From Nostoc sp. LEGE 06077 (GTDB lineage Bacteria; Cyanobacteriota; Cyanobacteriia; Cyanobacteriales; Nostocaceae): 64,000 nucleotides of DNA. This document shows positions 10,392 to 20,737 of this stretch, in pieces. A model generated the notes under the pieces. That model was not told the DNA's origin, searched no databases, and was given only the letters and a program-made list of their open reading frames with translations. Position numbers and translations under genes: made by a program. Location: the NCBI RefSeq assembly GCF_015207705.1, contig NZ_JADEWI010000027.1:19339-83338 (forward strand), in the 5' to 3' direction. The stretch's first letter is position 1, and every line of letters begins with the position of its first letter.

Positions 10392-10796
10392 ATTGTGAAT
10401 AACTTTACGCTTAACTTGCACATCTTCAAACCCTTATATAGTCAATCAATTAGTGAGGTATTCTGACTCATAACTTCTAGATTATTCTTCAATTAGCCAT
10501 CAAATAGCTGCGTCACGAAAGATTTGGAAAAATTTGGCAGCAAAATTCAAGCGATCGCCTGGATGGGTAGTCTGGGCGATCGCTTCTGAGTTTATTTGAT
10601 GATTACTTGGCAATGAAACTAGCTTCCTGGGGGTGTCTGGTAAGTGCTATACCAGTTGATGTATTAACATTCCCGCGGAAAAACTTGTGTGTACACCATA
10701 GCCAAACAAAGGGTGACTTGAGAGATTTTAGTTTTAGTCTAGATTTTTACTCAGCGATTCAATATAAGATCTAAAATTTACTATTGCAAAATCACA

Positions 10797-12188
10797 ATGG
10801 CAGACCTAACTCCTAATTCTAGTTTTAGTTTGACCCTACGCTTGCAGATTCCTAACCGTGTGGGGATGTTAGCCTCTGTAACACAAGCGATCGCCACCAG
10901 TGGTGGTAATCTTGGTCAAATAGACTTAATTGAGCAAACCCGTCAAGAATCTACTCGTGATCTGACTGTTGATGCTGCTAGTACAGAACACGCTGAGACT
11001 ATTGTCCAAACCATCAAAGCACTCCCAAATATCAAATTGCTGGATGTTTACGATCGCACTTTTAACTTACACCGTGGTGGCAAAATTAGCATTACCAGCC
11101 GCATCGCCTTAAAAAGTGTTTCTGATTTAGCAATGGCTTATACTCCCGGTGTAGGGCGGATTTGTAAAGCGATCGCCGAAAATCCAGAGGAAGTTTACAA
11201 TCTGACAATTAAACAAAACACTGTCGCCATTGTTACCGATGGTAGTGCTGTTTTAGGATTGGGCAATCTCGGCCCAGCGGCGGCTTTACCTGTGATGGAA
11301 GGCAAAGCTATGCTATTCAAAGAATTTGCCGGCATAGATGCTTTTCCGATCTGCCTAGCTACGCAAAATACCGATGAGATTGTTCAGGCTGTTAAACAAA
11401 TCGCACCTGTGTTTGGGGGTGTGAATTTAGAAGATATTGCTGCACCTCGCTGCTTTGAAATAGAACAAAGATTGCGTCAGGAATTGGATATTCCCGTATT
11501 TCATGATGACCAACATGGTACCGCAATTGTGACTTTAGCCGCGTTATACAATTCTCTCAAATTAGTCCACAAATCAATGGCAGACATCCGCATTGTGATT
11601 AACGGTGCTGGTGCTGCGGGTGTAGCGATCGCGCGGTTGTTGCGAAAAGCTGGGGCGCAAACCATTTTGATGTGTGACTCCAAAGGTATTCTGTCTACCA
11701 GCCGCACAGATTTGACCGAAGAAAAACAAGAATTCGCCGTCAAAGCCCAAGGTACCTTAGCTGGCGCAATGCAAGGTGCAGATGTGTTCATCGGTGTCAG
11801 CGCCCCAGGAGTATTAACCCCGGAAATGGTACAAGCAATGGCTAAAGACCCCATTGTGTTTGCAATGGCCAATCCAATTCCCGAAATTCAGCCAGAATTA
11901 GTTAGCAAAACCGTGGCGATCATGGCGACAGGACGCAGCGATTACCCAAATCAAATCAATAATGTGTTGGCTTTTCCGGGAGTGTTTCGTGGGGCTTTAG
12001 ATTGTCGCGCTAAAGAAATTACTACCACCATGTATTTAGAAGCTGCTAGTGCGATCGCTTCTTTAGTCAACCCAGCCGATTTAAATCCCGAACATATTAT
12101 TCCTTCTGTGTTTGATGCGCGTGTTGCTCCGGCTGTGGCGGCTGCGGTACAAAGGGCAGCCCGTGAAGAAGGTATTGCCAAGAGTTGA
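10797..12188 (+). CDS. NAD(P)-dependent malic enzyme with N-terminal ACT domain
   Basis: This enzyme decarboxylates malate to pyruvate with reduction of NAD(P). Residues about 10-88 form an ACT regulatory domain ([21 protein letters not shown]). The malic enzyme core follows, with Y-T-P-G-V-G-R, the E-G-K-A-M-L-F-K segment, the metal/substrate motif F-H-D-D-Q-H-G-T-A and the Rossmann motif I-N-G-A-G-A-A-G-V. The 463-residue length suits the short prokaryotic class with a fused ACT domain, which suggests amino-acid control. The start is ATG 10797 with no clear Shine-Dalgarno sequence. It is likely transcribed alone. Confidence 0.93.
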   Translation: MADLTPNSSFSLTLRLQIPNRVGMLASVTQAIATSGGNLGQIDLIEQTRQESTRDLTVDAASTEHAETIVQTIKALPNIKLLDVYDRTFNLHRGGKISITSRIALKSVSDLAMAYTPGVGRICKAIAENPEEVYNLTIKQNTVAIVTDGSAVLGLGNLGPAAALPVMEGKAMLFKEFAGIDAFPICLATQNTDEIVQAVKQIAPVFGGVNLEDIAAPRCFEIEQRLRQELDIPVFHDDQHGTAIVTLAALYNSLKLVHKSMADIRIVINGAGAAGVAIARLLRKAGAQTILMCDSKGILSTSRTDLTEEKQEFAVKAQGTLAGAMQGADVFIGVSAPGVLTPEMVQAMAKDPIVFAMANPIPEIQPELVSKTVAIMATGRSDYPNQINNVLAFPGVFRGALDCRAKEITTTMYLEAASAIASLVNPADLNPEHIIPSVFDARVAPAVAAAVQRAAREEGIAKS

Positions 12189-12200
12189 GTATAATTCTTG

Positions 12201-12227
12201 TGGGATAGGCAACTTGCCTATCTCCCA
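12201..12227 (+). terminator. hairpin after malic enzyme gene
   Basis: TGGGATAGGC, a 5-nt loop and GCCTATCTCCCA form a strong stem with one bulged T, 12 bp after the stop codon. It probably ends the malic enzyme transcript. A T-run is lacking. Confidence 0.5.
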
Positions 12228-12255
12228 AATGCAAACAACAGGGGAATAAATTAAC

Positions 12256-12298
12256 CGCCGTAGACGCGAAGCGGCTTCCCGTAAGGTTGTACGTAGAT
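12256..12298. repeat. short interspersed palindromic repeat of Nostoc type
   Basis: The GC-rich stretch has the composition (GTAGACGCG, GCGGCTTCCC, TACGTAG) typical of the small palindromic repeats scattered in Nostoc genomes. It ends just before the leader of the phosphatase gene. Family assignment is from memory. Confidence 0.4.
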
Positions 12299-12319
12299 AG
12301 ACGCAGATAAAGTTCACTC

Positions 12320-14590
12320 ATGCAGTATCCTTTTGGAAGTGAGTTCATCGCAGAACTACCGCTAATTTTGACAGGGCCAATGCTACAACATACTGAATCA
12401 ACATCTGTGACGGTATGGATAGCCCTCAAGCAGTCTTGTCTGGTAGAACTGAAGGTTTATGAAACAAGCAATCATGGCGCAACATTAGGAAATTGTTTGT
12501 TTGCTGGGCAACGCGCTACAGTTGCTTTGGGTGAATATGTGCATATTGTGGCGGTAACGGCTCAATGTCAAGATGGAAATCATCTGGTGAGCGATCGCAT
12601 CTATGCCTATGATTTACAATTTATCTGTGATGCAGAACAGCAAACTCTATCACAAGCATTAAGTTCTGAGAATTTTGCCGCCGATAGTATCAGTTATTTT
12701 GACCATCAAAAACCAACGTTTGCTCTATCTCCCAGTCGTCTGCAAGATTTAAAAATTGTTCACGCTTCTTGTCGGAAACCGCATGGTCATGGATTAGATG
12801 CCTTACCAATTTTAGACAGTTTAATTACAACTACAGCAACTCAACCCCAACGCCGCCCCCATCAATTATTTCTCACTGGCGACCAAATTTATGGTGATGA
12901 TGTTGCTGATCCTTCATTGTGGGTAGCGACTCATTTGGGTGATATGTTGCTGGGTTGGGAAGAAAAATTACCTGTAAGTCCAACTTATTGCACTCCCAAG
13001 CAATTACCCACCAGACAAAGGGCAGAAATTGCTACTGAACAAGCTGGTTTCACTGCCGGATTACATAACAAATACAGTAAAGTTAACAGTCACCTGCTCA
13101 GTTTGGGGGAATATTACGCAGCTTATTTATTAACTTGGTCGCCTGTGTGTTGGCCGCGGAAATTTCCCCTAGGAAAAGAAGTAACCAGCGATCGCCAAGG
13201 TATCAAAAACTGGAATCGAGAAGTCAAAGATTTACAGCAATTTATTTATACCTTGGGGAAAGTACGCCGTGCTTTGGCGAATATTCCCACATACACGATT
13301 TTTGATGACCATGATGTTAGTGATGACTGGAATCTCAACCAAGCTTGGTGTTTGCGAGTTCTGGGTACACCTTTAGGGCGGCGGGTGGTGCAGAATGCTT
13401 TATTAGCTTACAGCGTGTTTCAAGCTTGGGGAAATACACCTGAGCAATTTACCTTTGGTCAATCTGGTGAAAAATTGTTGGCGGCGGCGGAAATTTGGTC
13501 AGCTTCCCACGGAACAGATAGTTATGCGGATCAAGCGATCGCCCATTATGTCGGTCTACCACCTCAAGATTCTCTTACAGGCTTACCAACTTTTGCCCAA
13601 GATGGTTCAGTATTAATTCTGGCACGACATCCCCAAGCTCTCGATTGGCATTACACAATTCGCAGTCCGATTCATGAAGTAATTGTTCTCGATACCCGGA
13701 CTTGGCGGGGTTATCCAGCCGATCAAAAACCCATCGCCCCACCCAGATTGCTATCACCCCAAGCTTTAAAACAACAACTGCTGACACCGTTACAAGAAAC
13801 AACCAATATTCCCGCTACATTTGTCATTGCACCTACCAATGTATTTGGTTTAAAAGTTATTGATTGGGTTCACCATTGGCACTTACAAAATGAGAAAGTT
13901 TTTTCTACAGATGTAGGTGATGCGTGGAATATTCATACAGAAGCGTTGGCACAATTTATAACCACATTATTTGCTCAACGTCAACAAGTAATTGTCTTGT
14001 CGGGTGATATTCACTATAGTTCTGTGGTGCGTTTATCCCATAAAAATGTTAACTCGCCCTCTTCATCGGTCTTGGTACAGTTAACTTGTAGTGCCTTAAA
14101 AAATGAAGAATTACTAACACGGTTAATTCATACAAAATTAAAAAATTGGCTGTTACCAGAGAAATTGCGGTATTGGTTGGGTTGGAATCATCCAGTGGAT
14201 ATGGTAGAAACTTCCGCTAAAAAATGGCAACGCCAACAGTCGCGCCGTCCTGATTGGCGGTGTGCTTTAGAGGTGATTCCTCGACAAAAAACCCGCCCTG
14301 TTGACTTAGCCACTGATGTGTTAAGTTTTATCGCGCCGTGGAATCGACCAGAAAAGGCTAAGTGGCGATCGCTACAATTTTTAATGTTTTGGAAATCCCC
14401 TTGGTTTCAAGATGGAAAAGAAGTAGTAGGAGTAAATAATTTAGCATTAGTGCAGTTTAAACCGACAGATGAAAGTCTTGCTAGTCAAGTCATTCAAGAT
14501 TTATACTGGTTTTCTTCCTGGTATACCACTGAACTAGTTTACTCCCGGTTTGAAACTCAGCTGCAACCCAATGATGATTTATTCCATTAG
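12320..14590 (+). CDS. PhoD-like metallophosphatase family protein
   Basis: This 756-residue protein is related to the alkaline phosphatase D/PhoD group. The N-terminal 100 residues form the beta-rich domain seen in PhoD (L-T-G-P-M-L...V-T-V-W). The metal-binding blocks follow in order: L-T-G-D-Q-I-Y-G-D-D-V, then T-I-F-D-D-H-D-V-S-D-D-W, then V-L-S-G-D-I-H-Y-S. No signal peptide or Tat motif is visible, unlike secreted PhoD, so the protein may be cytoplasmic or exported in another way. The substrate is not predictable. The start ATG 12320 follows a repeat-rich spacer. A peptidoglycan-binding-domain gene lies 95 bp downstream. Confidence 0.82.
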   Translation: MQYPFGSEFIAELPLILTGPMLQHTESTSVTVWIALKQSCLVELKVYETSNHGATLGNCLFAGQRATVALGEYVHIVAVTAQCQDGNHLVSDRIYAYDLQFICDAEQQTLSQALSSENFAADSISYFDHQKPTFALSPSRLQDLKIVHASCRKPHGHGLDALPILDSLITTTATQPQRRPHQLFLTGDQIYGDDVADPSLWVATHLGDMLLGWEEKLPVSPTYCTPKQLPTRQRAEIATEQAGFTAGLHNKYSKVNSHLLSLGEYYAAYLLTWSPVCWPRKFPLGKEVTSDRQGIKNWNREVKDLQQFIYTLGKVRRALANIPTYTIFDDHDVSDDWNLNQAWCLRVLGTPLGRRVVQNALLAYSVFQAWGNTPEQFTFGQSGEKLLAAAEIWSASHGTDSYADQAIAHYVGLPPQDSLTGLPTFAQDGSVLILARHPQALDWHYTIRSPIHEVIVLDTRTWRGYPADQKPIAPPRLLSPQALKQQLLTPLQETTNIPATFVIAPTNVFGLKVIDWVHHWHLQNEKVFSTDVGDAWNIHTEALAQFITTLFAQRQQVIVLSGDIHYSSVVRLSHKNVNSPSSSVLVQLTCSALKNEELLTRLIHTKLKNWLLPEKLRYWLGWNHPVDMVETSAKKWQRQQSRRPDWRCALEVIPRQKTRPVDLATDVLSFIAPWNRPEKAKWRSLQFLMFWKSPWFQDGKEVVGVNNLALVQFKPTDESLASQVIQDLYWFSSWYTTELVYSRFETQLQPNDDLFH

Positions 14591-14685
14591 GAATTTCAGC
14601 ACTTGTTGATGTAGCTAATGTTAATAGATAAAACCCAATTACTCAGTAATAAAATCTTGCCGCCTAAGTTTGGAGCTTCAATAAT

Positions 14686-15108
14686 ATGATTACCTACACC
14701 AATGCTCAATTCCGTTCGATTTTATTTGGATTAGGATATTTAGCTCAAGATTTTGCTGCTTTGGCGCAGGGTTTTCCGGTTAGTAAAGATAATTCACCGT
14801 TAACAACCATTAAAACTGTACAAGCAATCAAAAACTTTCAAGCAGATTATGAACTACAGGTAGATGGTGTAGTCGGCCCAAAAACAATGGCTAAGGCTGA
14901 AGAAATCGTCAGAATTCTGCAATATGAGTTGAATGTAGTCGTCAAAGCAGATTTACCAAAAGATCATCCCTTTTATGGGCCAAGAACTGTCGCCGCAGTT
15001 AAAAAGTTTGCCGCGCAGTATTCTGCTGAGGATGAAGGAGTGATAACTGGTGTGGCGAATTTAGAAATCCGCAAAAATCTTGATCGAGTGGCAAAACAAT
15101 TAATTTAA
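14686..15108 (+). CDS. small peptidoglycan-binding-domain protein
   Basis: This 140-residue protein has a PG_binding_1 repeat at about 40-75 (T-V-Q-A-I-K-N-F-Q-A-D-Y...V-D-G-V-V-G-P-K-T) and a weaker second copy at about 85-125 (Y-G-P-R-T-V-A-A-V-K-K-F). No catalytic domain, signal peptide or membrane segment is visible, so export is unexplained. It may bind cell-wall-like glycans or be a regulatory subunit. The 95-bp gap suggests possible co-transcription with the PhoD-like gene. Confidence 0.78.
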   Translation: MITYTNAQFRSILFGLGYLAQDFAALAQGFPVSKDNSPLTTIKTVQAIKNFQADYELQVDGVVGPKTMAKAEEIVRILQYELNVVVKADLPKDHPFYGPRTVAAVKKFAAQYSAEDEGVITGVANLEIRKNLDRVAKQLI

Positions 15109-15618
15109 ATCACTTATTCCCTTTTAAGAAATTAAACTGGCGATCGCTTCTACTGATTATTCCAGATTTACTGGTGTAGATAGTCTGATATCTGCGGATA
15201 ATACAGCTTTAGCGTAGCATTCTTTACCTTGCCCGGATTTTTTCGGCTCCTGCAAAGATCTGTGGGCGATCGCTGGCTCATGATTATCTAAGTGAGCCAA
15301 AATATATCGGTAACAATTTACTCGTGAGCTAATTTACGGGTGTTTGATGAAGGAATCTAGTTTATTGCTTGCGGTGGTGCGATCGCACCACCAGTATGAC
15401 TTTAGTTAGAAGAAAAACAGATTCTTACTAACTAAAGATGAGCGATTGGACTTATTTCTAGCAAACCCTAATTAGTAATAAATATGCTTTTTCACGGAAT
15501 CTAGACAGATTTAATTGATATCTACAGCTAATGATAGAGTTCATTCATATTTCCAATATTTAGCATAAATGTAGTTACAAATATTAGTCTAACCAATTAA
15601 ACCTATATTTTAAATATT
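15109..15618. other. 510-bp intergenic region
   Basis: No gene was seen. It contains at least three HIP1 sites, one of them inside the 20-bp palindrome at 15373-15392, and AT-rich sequence before the next gene. Confidence 0.55.
15373..15392. repeat. 20-bp perfect palindrome around HIP1
   Basis: GGTGGTGCGATCGCACCACC is perfectly self-complementary, with the HIP1 octamer at its centre. As DNA it could be a protein site, and as RNA a short stem. No function is known to me. Confidence 0.5.
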
Positions 15619-16563
15619 ATGCCTGTTAACTGCTTGACACAACAGAATAAACACAATGATCCGAACACAGATAACTATACACAACAATCGATAAAAGTAG
15701 AATTTGCGCTGGCATTAGATCAAATTAAAAATTCTGTCTGGCTAATTGGAATTCCTTCGTGGTTATTTGCCATTACAGACAGAAGCTTTGCTATTTTATC
15801 TGATGGAGATTTATCACCAATAGACATATTGCAGCTATTGATGACTTGCTTATTTTTTGTCAGTTGGCTTTATTTAAAACCAGAGGAAAGTTTAAACAGT
15901 AATGATGTAGAGCCTAATGAATATGCAGAATATATAAGTCGCTCTCAAGCTCATAAGTTTAGATTGAAAAAGCGGCACATGATTAGCCAAGATTATATTT
16001 TACCTTTTCCTTATTACTGCCAAATTTATCACTTACTGAACTTAAAACACTTAGAAACAGTTCATAAATTCAGCCTTAACAGTTTGAAGGTTTTGAGTAT
16101 CAGTCAGTTCCAAGCAACTAATATAGGTGGAGTTATTAAATTTAATACTATGTTGCAACCAAGCATTAACCTGTTAAGATTTTGGCGGCAACCAATTGTT
16201 GAAGTAGATTTAATTTTACATACCCCCTATACTATTGAATTGAGCATTCCTGCATATAATGACAAACGAATAGTTGTGATATTTCATGCTTTCCCTTTAA
16301 ACGAACGAGAGCATCAATTATTTATAGATATATATAGTGATTTAGAATGGCCTAAACCGATATTGCAATTTATTTTACATTGTGCTACTTGTTTGACATT
16401 GTTTGAAGATTTGCCTTACCTACAAGCTTTAGCCGAAAAAAATGTTGAGCGTTTATTTAATTTAAATTTAGCTTCTAAGCACGAAACGATGTTACTCTTT
16501 AAACGCTTCATAGAATTGTATGGAACTCGGCAAAAAATTATCCAGTTGCCAGAATCAAAGTAA
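15619..16563 (+). CDS. hypothetical protein with two N-terminal membrane segments
   Basis: I do not recognise this 314-residue protein. Hydrophobic stretches at about 38-55 and 70-88 (I-L-Q-L-L-M-T-C-L-F-F-V-S-W-L) could form a membrane hairpin. The rest is a soluble region rich in Leu, Ile and His with no motif I can name. Codon use resembles the neighbours, so it is probably a real gene. It converges on the ABC permease gene, with a shared terminator between them. Confidence 0.6.
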   Translation: MPVNCLTQQNKHNDPNTDNYTQQSIKVEFALALDQIKNSVWLIGIPSWLFAITDRSFAILSDGDLSPIDILQLLMTCLFFVSWLYLKPEESLNSNDVEPNEYAEYISRSQAHKFRLKKRHMISQDYILPFPYYCQIYHLLNLKHLETVHKFSLNSLKVLSISQFQATNIGGVIKFNTMLQPSINLLRFWRQPIVEVDLILHTPYTIELSIPAYNDKRIVVIFHAFPLNEREHQLFIDIYSDLEWPKPILQFILHCATCLTLFEDLPYLQALAEKNVERLFNLNLASKHETMLLFKRFIELYGTRQKIIQLPESK

Positions 16564-16613
16564 GTTTGCAGCTTGAACCCCGAAAGAATACTATTTAGAT
16601 ATTCAGCAAAATA

Positions 16614-16648
16614 AATATCCCCGGCTTTTTCAAGAATTCGGGGATATT
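16614..16648. terminator. bidirectional terminator hairpin
   Basis: AATATCCCCG and CGGGGATATT form a perfect 10-bp stem with a 15-nt loop between two convergent genes (stops at 16563 and 16676). Confidence 0.65.
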
Positions 16649-16675
16649 ATTAATGCTATATCACCTAATTTTAAA

Positions 16676-18379
16676 TTAACTTTCTGCTAACAATGCTTTA
16701 GTTGCAGACTCTCCGGCTTTTTTCAATTTGCGCGTTAGTTGAGATACGAAAAATCCTACAATTGCAAAATGCCCTAAAATAGCGAAAAATGGAACCAATG
16801 CAAATTTATAGTCGCCGGTAGAAGATAAAGCAATTATGGGTGCAACTATTGAAAATAGCCAGATAAAAGAGTTTTTCTCAGGGTTAGAGAAGAATAAAGC
16901 TAAAAGAATTGGTGGTAATACAATCACTGCAATTAGAATCCCCGTAGCCCACAACTGTCGCTGCTCATTTTTCATGAATAAAGTTAATTGAGTTATGGTT
17001 GCATAAAATAAAGCTAAAATACCTGCAAAAAGCAGCGCCATCCAGGCATTAGTTTTATCATTTATACTGACTTGCGTAACTAAAACAAAGCAGCTTAAGC
17101 AAGTAATCGAAATTATCGCATTAATAGCGATCGCTAAAATTCCTGGACTTTTGTCACCCCAGATTAAATCGTGAATTAAACTAGTTTTACCTAATTCTTT
17201 GTTGCGTTCAATATGTCTATATCTTGCCCAATCTTGCAATGTGATACGACCAGGAGTGATGGCTGCAATTAAATATAAAAACAGCCCAAAATTCAAGATC
17301 ATTAAAAGCCCTATATTCTCTTGAATTAAATAATTTCGAGGTAGCTGGCTAAAGACTAAATCTTGCCAATTAGCACATCCTAAAATGATGCCTATAAACC
17401 AAGCAGTTAGTAGATAACTCTGCTTTTTACTCAACATAGTTGCATTAGAATCCCGAAAGCAACGCTGTAAAGATTGCCAAATGAAGTACGCACCTACAAA
17501 ATAAACTGCTATAGCAAAGCAAACTGTAGTAATAAAACTTTCTCCTATAGGTAGAACAAACCAATAAAAGTCAGTAAAATGGGGAATATTTTTGGTAAAT
17601 TCAGAATTAATCTCTGGGTATGGAATTAAGAAAGATGGGTTAATTAGCCCAACAATAGTCACTGGACTATTAGTCAAAAAACTAGATTCTAGACTTTCCT
17701 TAGTAAAGAGGAGATAACCTAGTAATACACCACTACCTAACCAAGCTTGAAAACTGCTTAACCAAGAACCAACTAAGCCAAATAGTAGTGCAGCGCTGTA
17801 GTAGACAAAATTAGCAGCTATGACTACAGCATAAAAACCGAGAATCTCTATTAAAGGAATTTTCGCATTCAATCCTGACCATAAATGTAACGGTAGTGCT
17901 AACACTACTGCAATATAAAGCAAAGCGGGAACACCTAATATTTTTCCCCATAAAATACTCTGGGGTGATTGAGGACTCAGACGAATGAAATTGAGAGTAT
18001 CTCGTCTTTCTTCAGTAGCTAAATCATTAATTAGTAGATAAGTTCCTGCTACTAGTAATCCAAAACTAGCAATAATACTGAGCAAACTAAAGATATCAAA
18101 CGACAACAATTGCCAATTGATAGCCACGTTACCGAATTTATCACTTAGACATTCAGATAAGCCATATTGTGTTATGCCTGTACAATATTTATTGGGATTC
18201 TTATTAAATACATTCAGCCGCGTTGGTAACTGGGTTTGAAATGACATGAATAAAATAAATTGACCCAGAACAGATATAGCAGATGCTAATAAAATGTTGC
18301 GGGGTTTAAATCGACCTTTGAGTTCTCGAAATAACTGCGGATTCCAGTTTCCTAAGCGGTTAATTAAACTTTGTGTCAT
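16676..18379 (-). CDS. ABC-2 type transporter permease
   Basis: This 567-residue membrane protein has about 12 hydrophobic segments. The E-R-R-D-T-L-N-F-I-R-L-S-P-Q loop near 122-136 is typical of ABC-2 permeases. It is longer than the usual 6-TM subunit, so it may be a fused or duplicated form. GGAGA lies 7 nt before the ATG. The ATP-binding gene lies upstream on the same strand, 177 bp away, so the two probably form one exporter. The substrate is unknown. Confidence 0.8.
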   Translation of the reverse strand: MTQSLINRLGNWNPQLFRELKGRFKPRNILLASAISVLGQFILFMSFQTQLPTRLNVFNKNPNKYCTGITQYGLSECLSDKFGNVAINWQLLSFDIFSLLSIIASFGLLVAGTYLLINDLATEERRDTLNFIRLSPQSPQSILWGKILGVPALLYIAVVLALPLHLWSGLNAKIPLIEILGFYAVVIAANFVYYSAALLFGLVGSWLSSFQAWLGSGVLLGYLLFTKESLESSFLTNSPVTIVGLINPSFLIPYPEINSEFTKNIPHFTDFYWFVLPIGESFITTVCFAIAVYFVGAYFIWQSLQRCFRDSNATMLSKKQSYLLTAWFIGIILGCANWQDLVFSQLPRNYLIQENIGLLMILNFGLFLYLIAAITPGRITLQDWARYRHIERNKELGKTSLIHDLIWGDKSPGILAIAINAIISITCLSCFVLVTQVSINDKTNAWMALLFAGILALFYATITQLTLFMKNEQRQLWATGILIAVIVLPPILLALFFSNPEKNSFIWLFSIVAPIIALSSTGDYKFALVPFFAILGHFAIVGFFVSQLTRKLKKAGESATKALLAES

Positions 18380-18556
18380 TGCTGATTCTCCAAATGATTA
18401 GTTAATAAGTAAGTAGATTTTCACTAGTTTTTCTGACTACTGTAAAAGTTGAGGCGACCTTTCTTTTCTCGCCGAAACAGAGGATTCAAACCGCCGATTT
18501 TATCTAAAAGACTGAAACACATAGTAGGAATTAGCGTAAGTTTGAGGGATGATACG

Positions 18557-19507
18557 TTAGGATGCTTGCTTATGACCAAGCTTGAGAAAAATAGTTTCTA
18601 GGTCTTCTTGTGTGCAATGAAAATCAGTAATGGGAATACCAGCTTGAATTAGCGATCGCAGTAATTCAGCACAAGCTGTTTGATCACCAGAAAAATTAAC
18701 TCGCAAATTATTAGTTCCCGGTAAAACTTCCCATTCTTCCACTAAAGGATAATTTTTTAGTTCACTAATAACTACATCGATTTTTCCCAAAGTTGACAAC
18801 ATAATTTGTTGTCGAGCTAAACGCTGATAAAGTTGTTTGAGTGAAGCACTTTCTACTAAAAAACCTAGTTCCATAATTCCTACTGAAGTACACAGTTCCG
18901 CTAAATCGCTGAGAACGTGGGAAGAAATTAATATTGTCATCCCAGCTTCTTGCAATGCTTTGATAATTTCGCGGAATTGCATCCTAGCGATGGGATCAAG
19001 TCCCGATACAGGTTCATCTAAGAGTAATAAAATTGGCTCATGAATAATAGTGCGTGCTAAACTGAGGCGCTGTTTCATCCCCCGCGACAGTGTAGAAATT
19101 AAACTGTTGCGTTTATTACCTAATTGGATCAGTTCTAAAACTTCATGGAGACGCTGAGTGCGGCGTGGTTCTCGTAAACGATACAGACGCGCAAAGTAAT
19201 CGAGGTAATCCCAAACTGTTAAATCTTCATACAGCGGATAGTCATCGGGTAAGTAGCCAAGACGACGCTTCATTGTCGGGTTACTCTTGTCCCTGACCAT
19301 GCGATCGCCATTAATATATATCTCACCTGTTGTTGGCTCCTCAGCAGTTGCTAACATTCTGATGAGAGTTGTTTTACCCGCACCATTCGGCCCTATCAGT
19401 CCATACACTTCACCCGCTTGGATCTCTAAATCAACATCATTGACGGCTATATACCGTTCAAATTGCTTAGTGAGTCCACAGGTGCGAATTGCTAATTCTT
19501 TTACCAT
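18557..19507 (-). CDS. ABC transporter ATP-binding protein
   Basis: This is the ATPase subunit of an exporter. Walker A is G-P-N-G-A-G-K-T-T near 38-46, the signature is L-S-R-G-M-K-Q-R-L-S-L near 142 and Walker B is I-L-L-L-L-D-E-P-V-S-G-L-D-P. The C-terminal 85 residues resemble the accessory domain of CcmA/NatA-type ATPases. It is the first gene of the pair with the 16676-18379 permease. Confidence 0.92.
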   Translation of the reverse strand: MVKELAIRTCGLTKQFERYIAVNDVDLEIQAGEVYGLIGPNGAGKTTLIRMLATAEEPTTGEIYINGDRMVRDKSNPTMKRRLGYLPDDYPLYEDLTVWDYLDYFARLYRLREPRRTQRLHEVLELIQLGNKRNSLISTLSRGMKQRLSLARTIIHEPILLLLDEPVSGLDPIARMQFREIIKALQEAGMTILISSHVLSDLAELCTSVGIMELGFLVESASLKQLYQRLARQQIMLSTLGKIDVVISELKNYPLVEEWEVLPGTNNLRVNFSGDQTACAELLRSLIQAGIPITDFHCTQEDLETIFLKLGHKQAS

Positions 19508-19651
19508 AGCTGCTAGAGTACGGCGGTTAATTACACACTAACCTAGCCTCTCTCTAGCACTGTTGTCAGGCTTGTTTCCGAAATTGAAACTACATTAAGG
19601 TCAAATTATTATTAAGTGCTTAAATATACAGCTAATAACATTTCAGGCTGG

Positions 19652-19686
19652 TAAAAAAGTAGGTAAAGCACAGAACTTACCTACTT
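19652..19686 (-). terminator. intrinsic terminator for the MscS gene
   Basis: On the minus strand AAGTAGGTAA, a 10-nt loop and TTACCTACTT form a perfect 10-bp stem followed by six T. It lies 66 bp beyond the stop of the mechanosensitive channel gene. Confidence 0.75.
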
Positions 19687-19751
19687 GATTAGTAAATATT
19701 CTATTTTTTGAGAGAGTTTGACAAATTAAATTTGATTTGATTAAGACAAAC

Positions 19752-20618
19752 TTAACTCATCATAGAGGCAGATGAAATCGCAGATTCACCATCATTTGGT
19801 GTTCCATTAGAAGATTGACTACTAAAGGCGTAACGTTGTTCAGGTATGGGATAACCTGCTTCACCAAAGGCTTCACGAATAGCTTTGTTGGTGTCAAAAT
19901 AAACTTGCCAGTAGTGGTCATTATTGCAGTAAGGACGAACTGCTAAGACTGGCCCTGCTAAATTAAATGTGATAATTTCCACCTCTGGCGCAGGATTATT
20001 TATCACATTAGGAATTTGGCTGATTCTGGTTTTTAAGCGAGCGATCGCATCATTATGATCAACATTGTGATGCAGTTGCGCTAGTAGATCAACCCGACGG
20101 TAGGGATTAGCTGAGAAATTTTGGATGTTATCAGAAAAAATCTTATTATTGGCGACAATTGTTAAAACATTATCTGGTGTGGTGATATTAGTGGTGAACA
20201 GTCCAATTTCTGTAACTGTACCTGTAACACCTGCGGCTGTAATAAAGTCTCCAACTTTAAAGGGATTAAAGACAATCAAAAAAGCCCCAGCGGCAAAGTT
20301 TGCCAACAGTCCACCCCAAGCTGCACCAATAGCTACACCTGCGGCGGCTAACAATGCGGCAAAAGAAGTGGTTTCTATGCCGAAAAAGCCGAGAATTGCC
20401 ACAACTAAAATAATTCTTAAAGTTACGGCAATGATATTAAGCAGGTAGTTAACTAGAGTTGGATCAACGTGTTGACTGCGAAAACCACGCCGAACTAACT
20501 TGAGTGCAAAATCAATCAACTTCTGTGCGACAATCCACAGAGCGATCGCACCCAGGATTTTCAATCCAAACCCTGTTAACAGTGCAACGGCAACTTGGCC
20601 GATTTGATTAAAATTCAT
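19752..20618 (-). CDS. small-conductance mechanosensitive channel (MscS family)
   Basis: This 288-residue membrane channel releases solutes on osmotic downshift. There are three N-terminal membrane segments. The pore helix is rich in Ala and Gly (A-A-A-G-V-A-I-G-A-A-W-G-G-L-L-A-N-F-A-A-G). The beta domain starts at F-K-V-G-D-F-I and includes G-T-V-T-E-I-G-L-F-T-T. The length matches E. coli MscS. A Ser-rich C-terminal tail is not conserved in the family. It is on the same strand as the small gene at 20738-20962. Confidence 0.9.
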   Translation of the reverse strand: MNFNQIGQVAVALLTGFGLKILGAIALWIVAQKLIDFALKLVRRGFRSQHVDPTLVNYLLNIIAVTLRIILVVAILGFFGIETTSFAALLAAAGVAIGAAWGGLLANFAAGAFLIVFNPFKVGDFITAAGVTGTVTEIGLFTTNITTPDNVLTIVANNKIFSDNIQNFSANPYRRVDLLAQLHHNVDHNDAIARLKTRISQIPNVINNPAPEVEIITFNLAGPVLAVRPYCNNDHYWQVYFDTNKAIREAFGEAGYPIPEQRYAFSSQSSNGTPNDGESAISSASMMS

Positions 20619-20737
20619 AACCTTTTTTATTTCTTGCTACTTTTATCCAAAACATTACAAGAAACTGAGCAAAAAATCTTGAGGAACAGTTTTTTTTAAT
20701 CTTTGGGTAGACACAAAGATTAGTCAAAATTTGTTTC

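Larger units (their letters stand above)
10065..10796. other. 732-bp intergenic region with two hairpins
   Basis: No open frame of note. It contains a stem-loop at 10157-10199, an intrinsic-terminator-like hairpin at 10363-10391, two HIP1-type sites around 10550-10580 and the leader of the malic enzyme gene. A short untranslated RNA ending at the second hairpin is possible but not shown. Confidence 0.5.
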
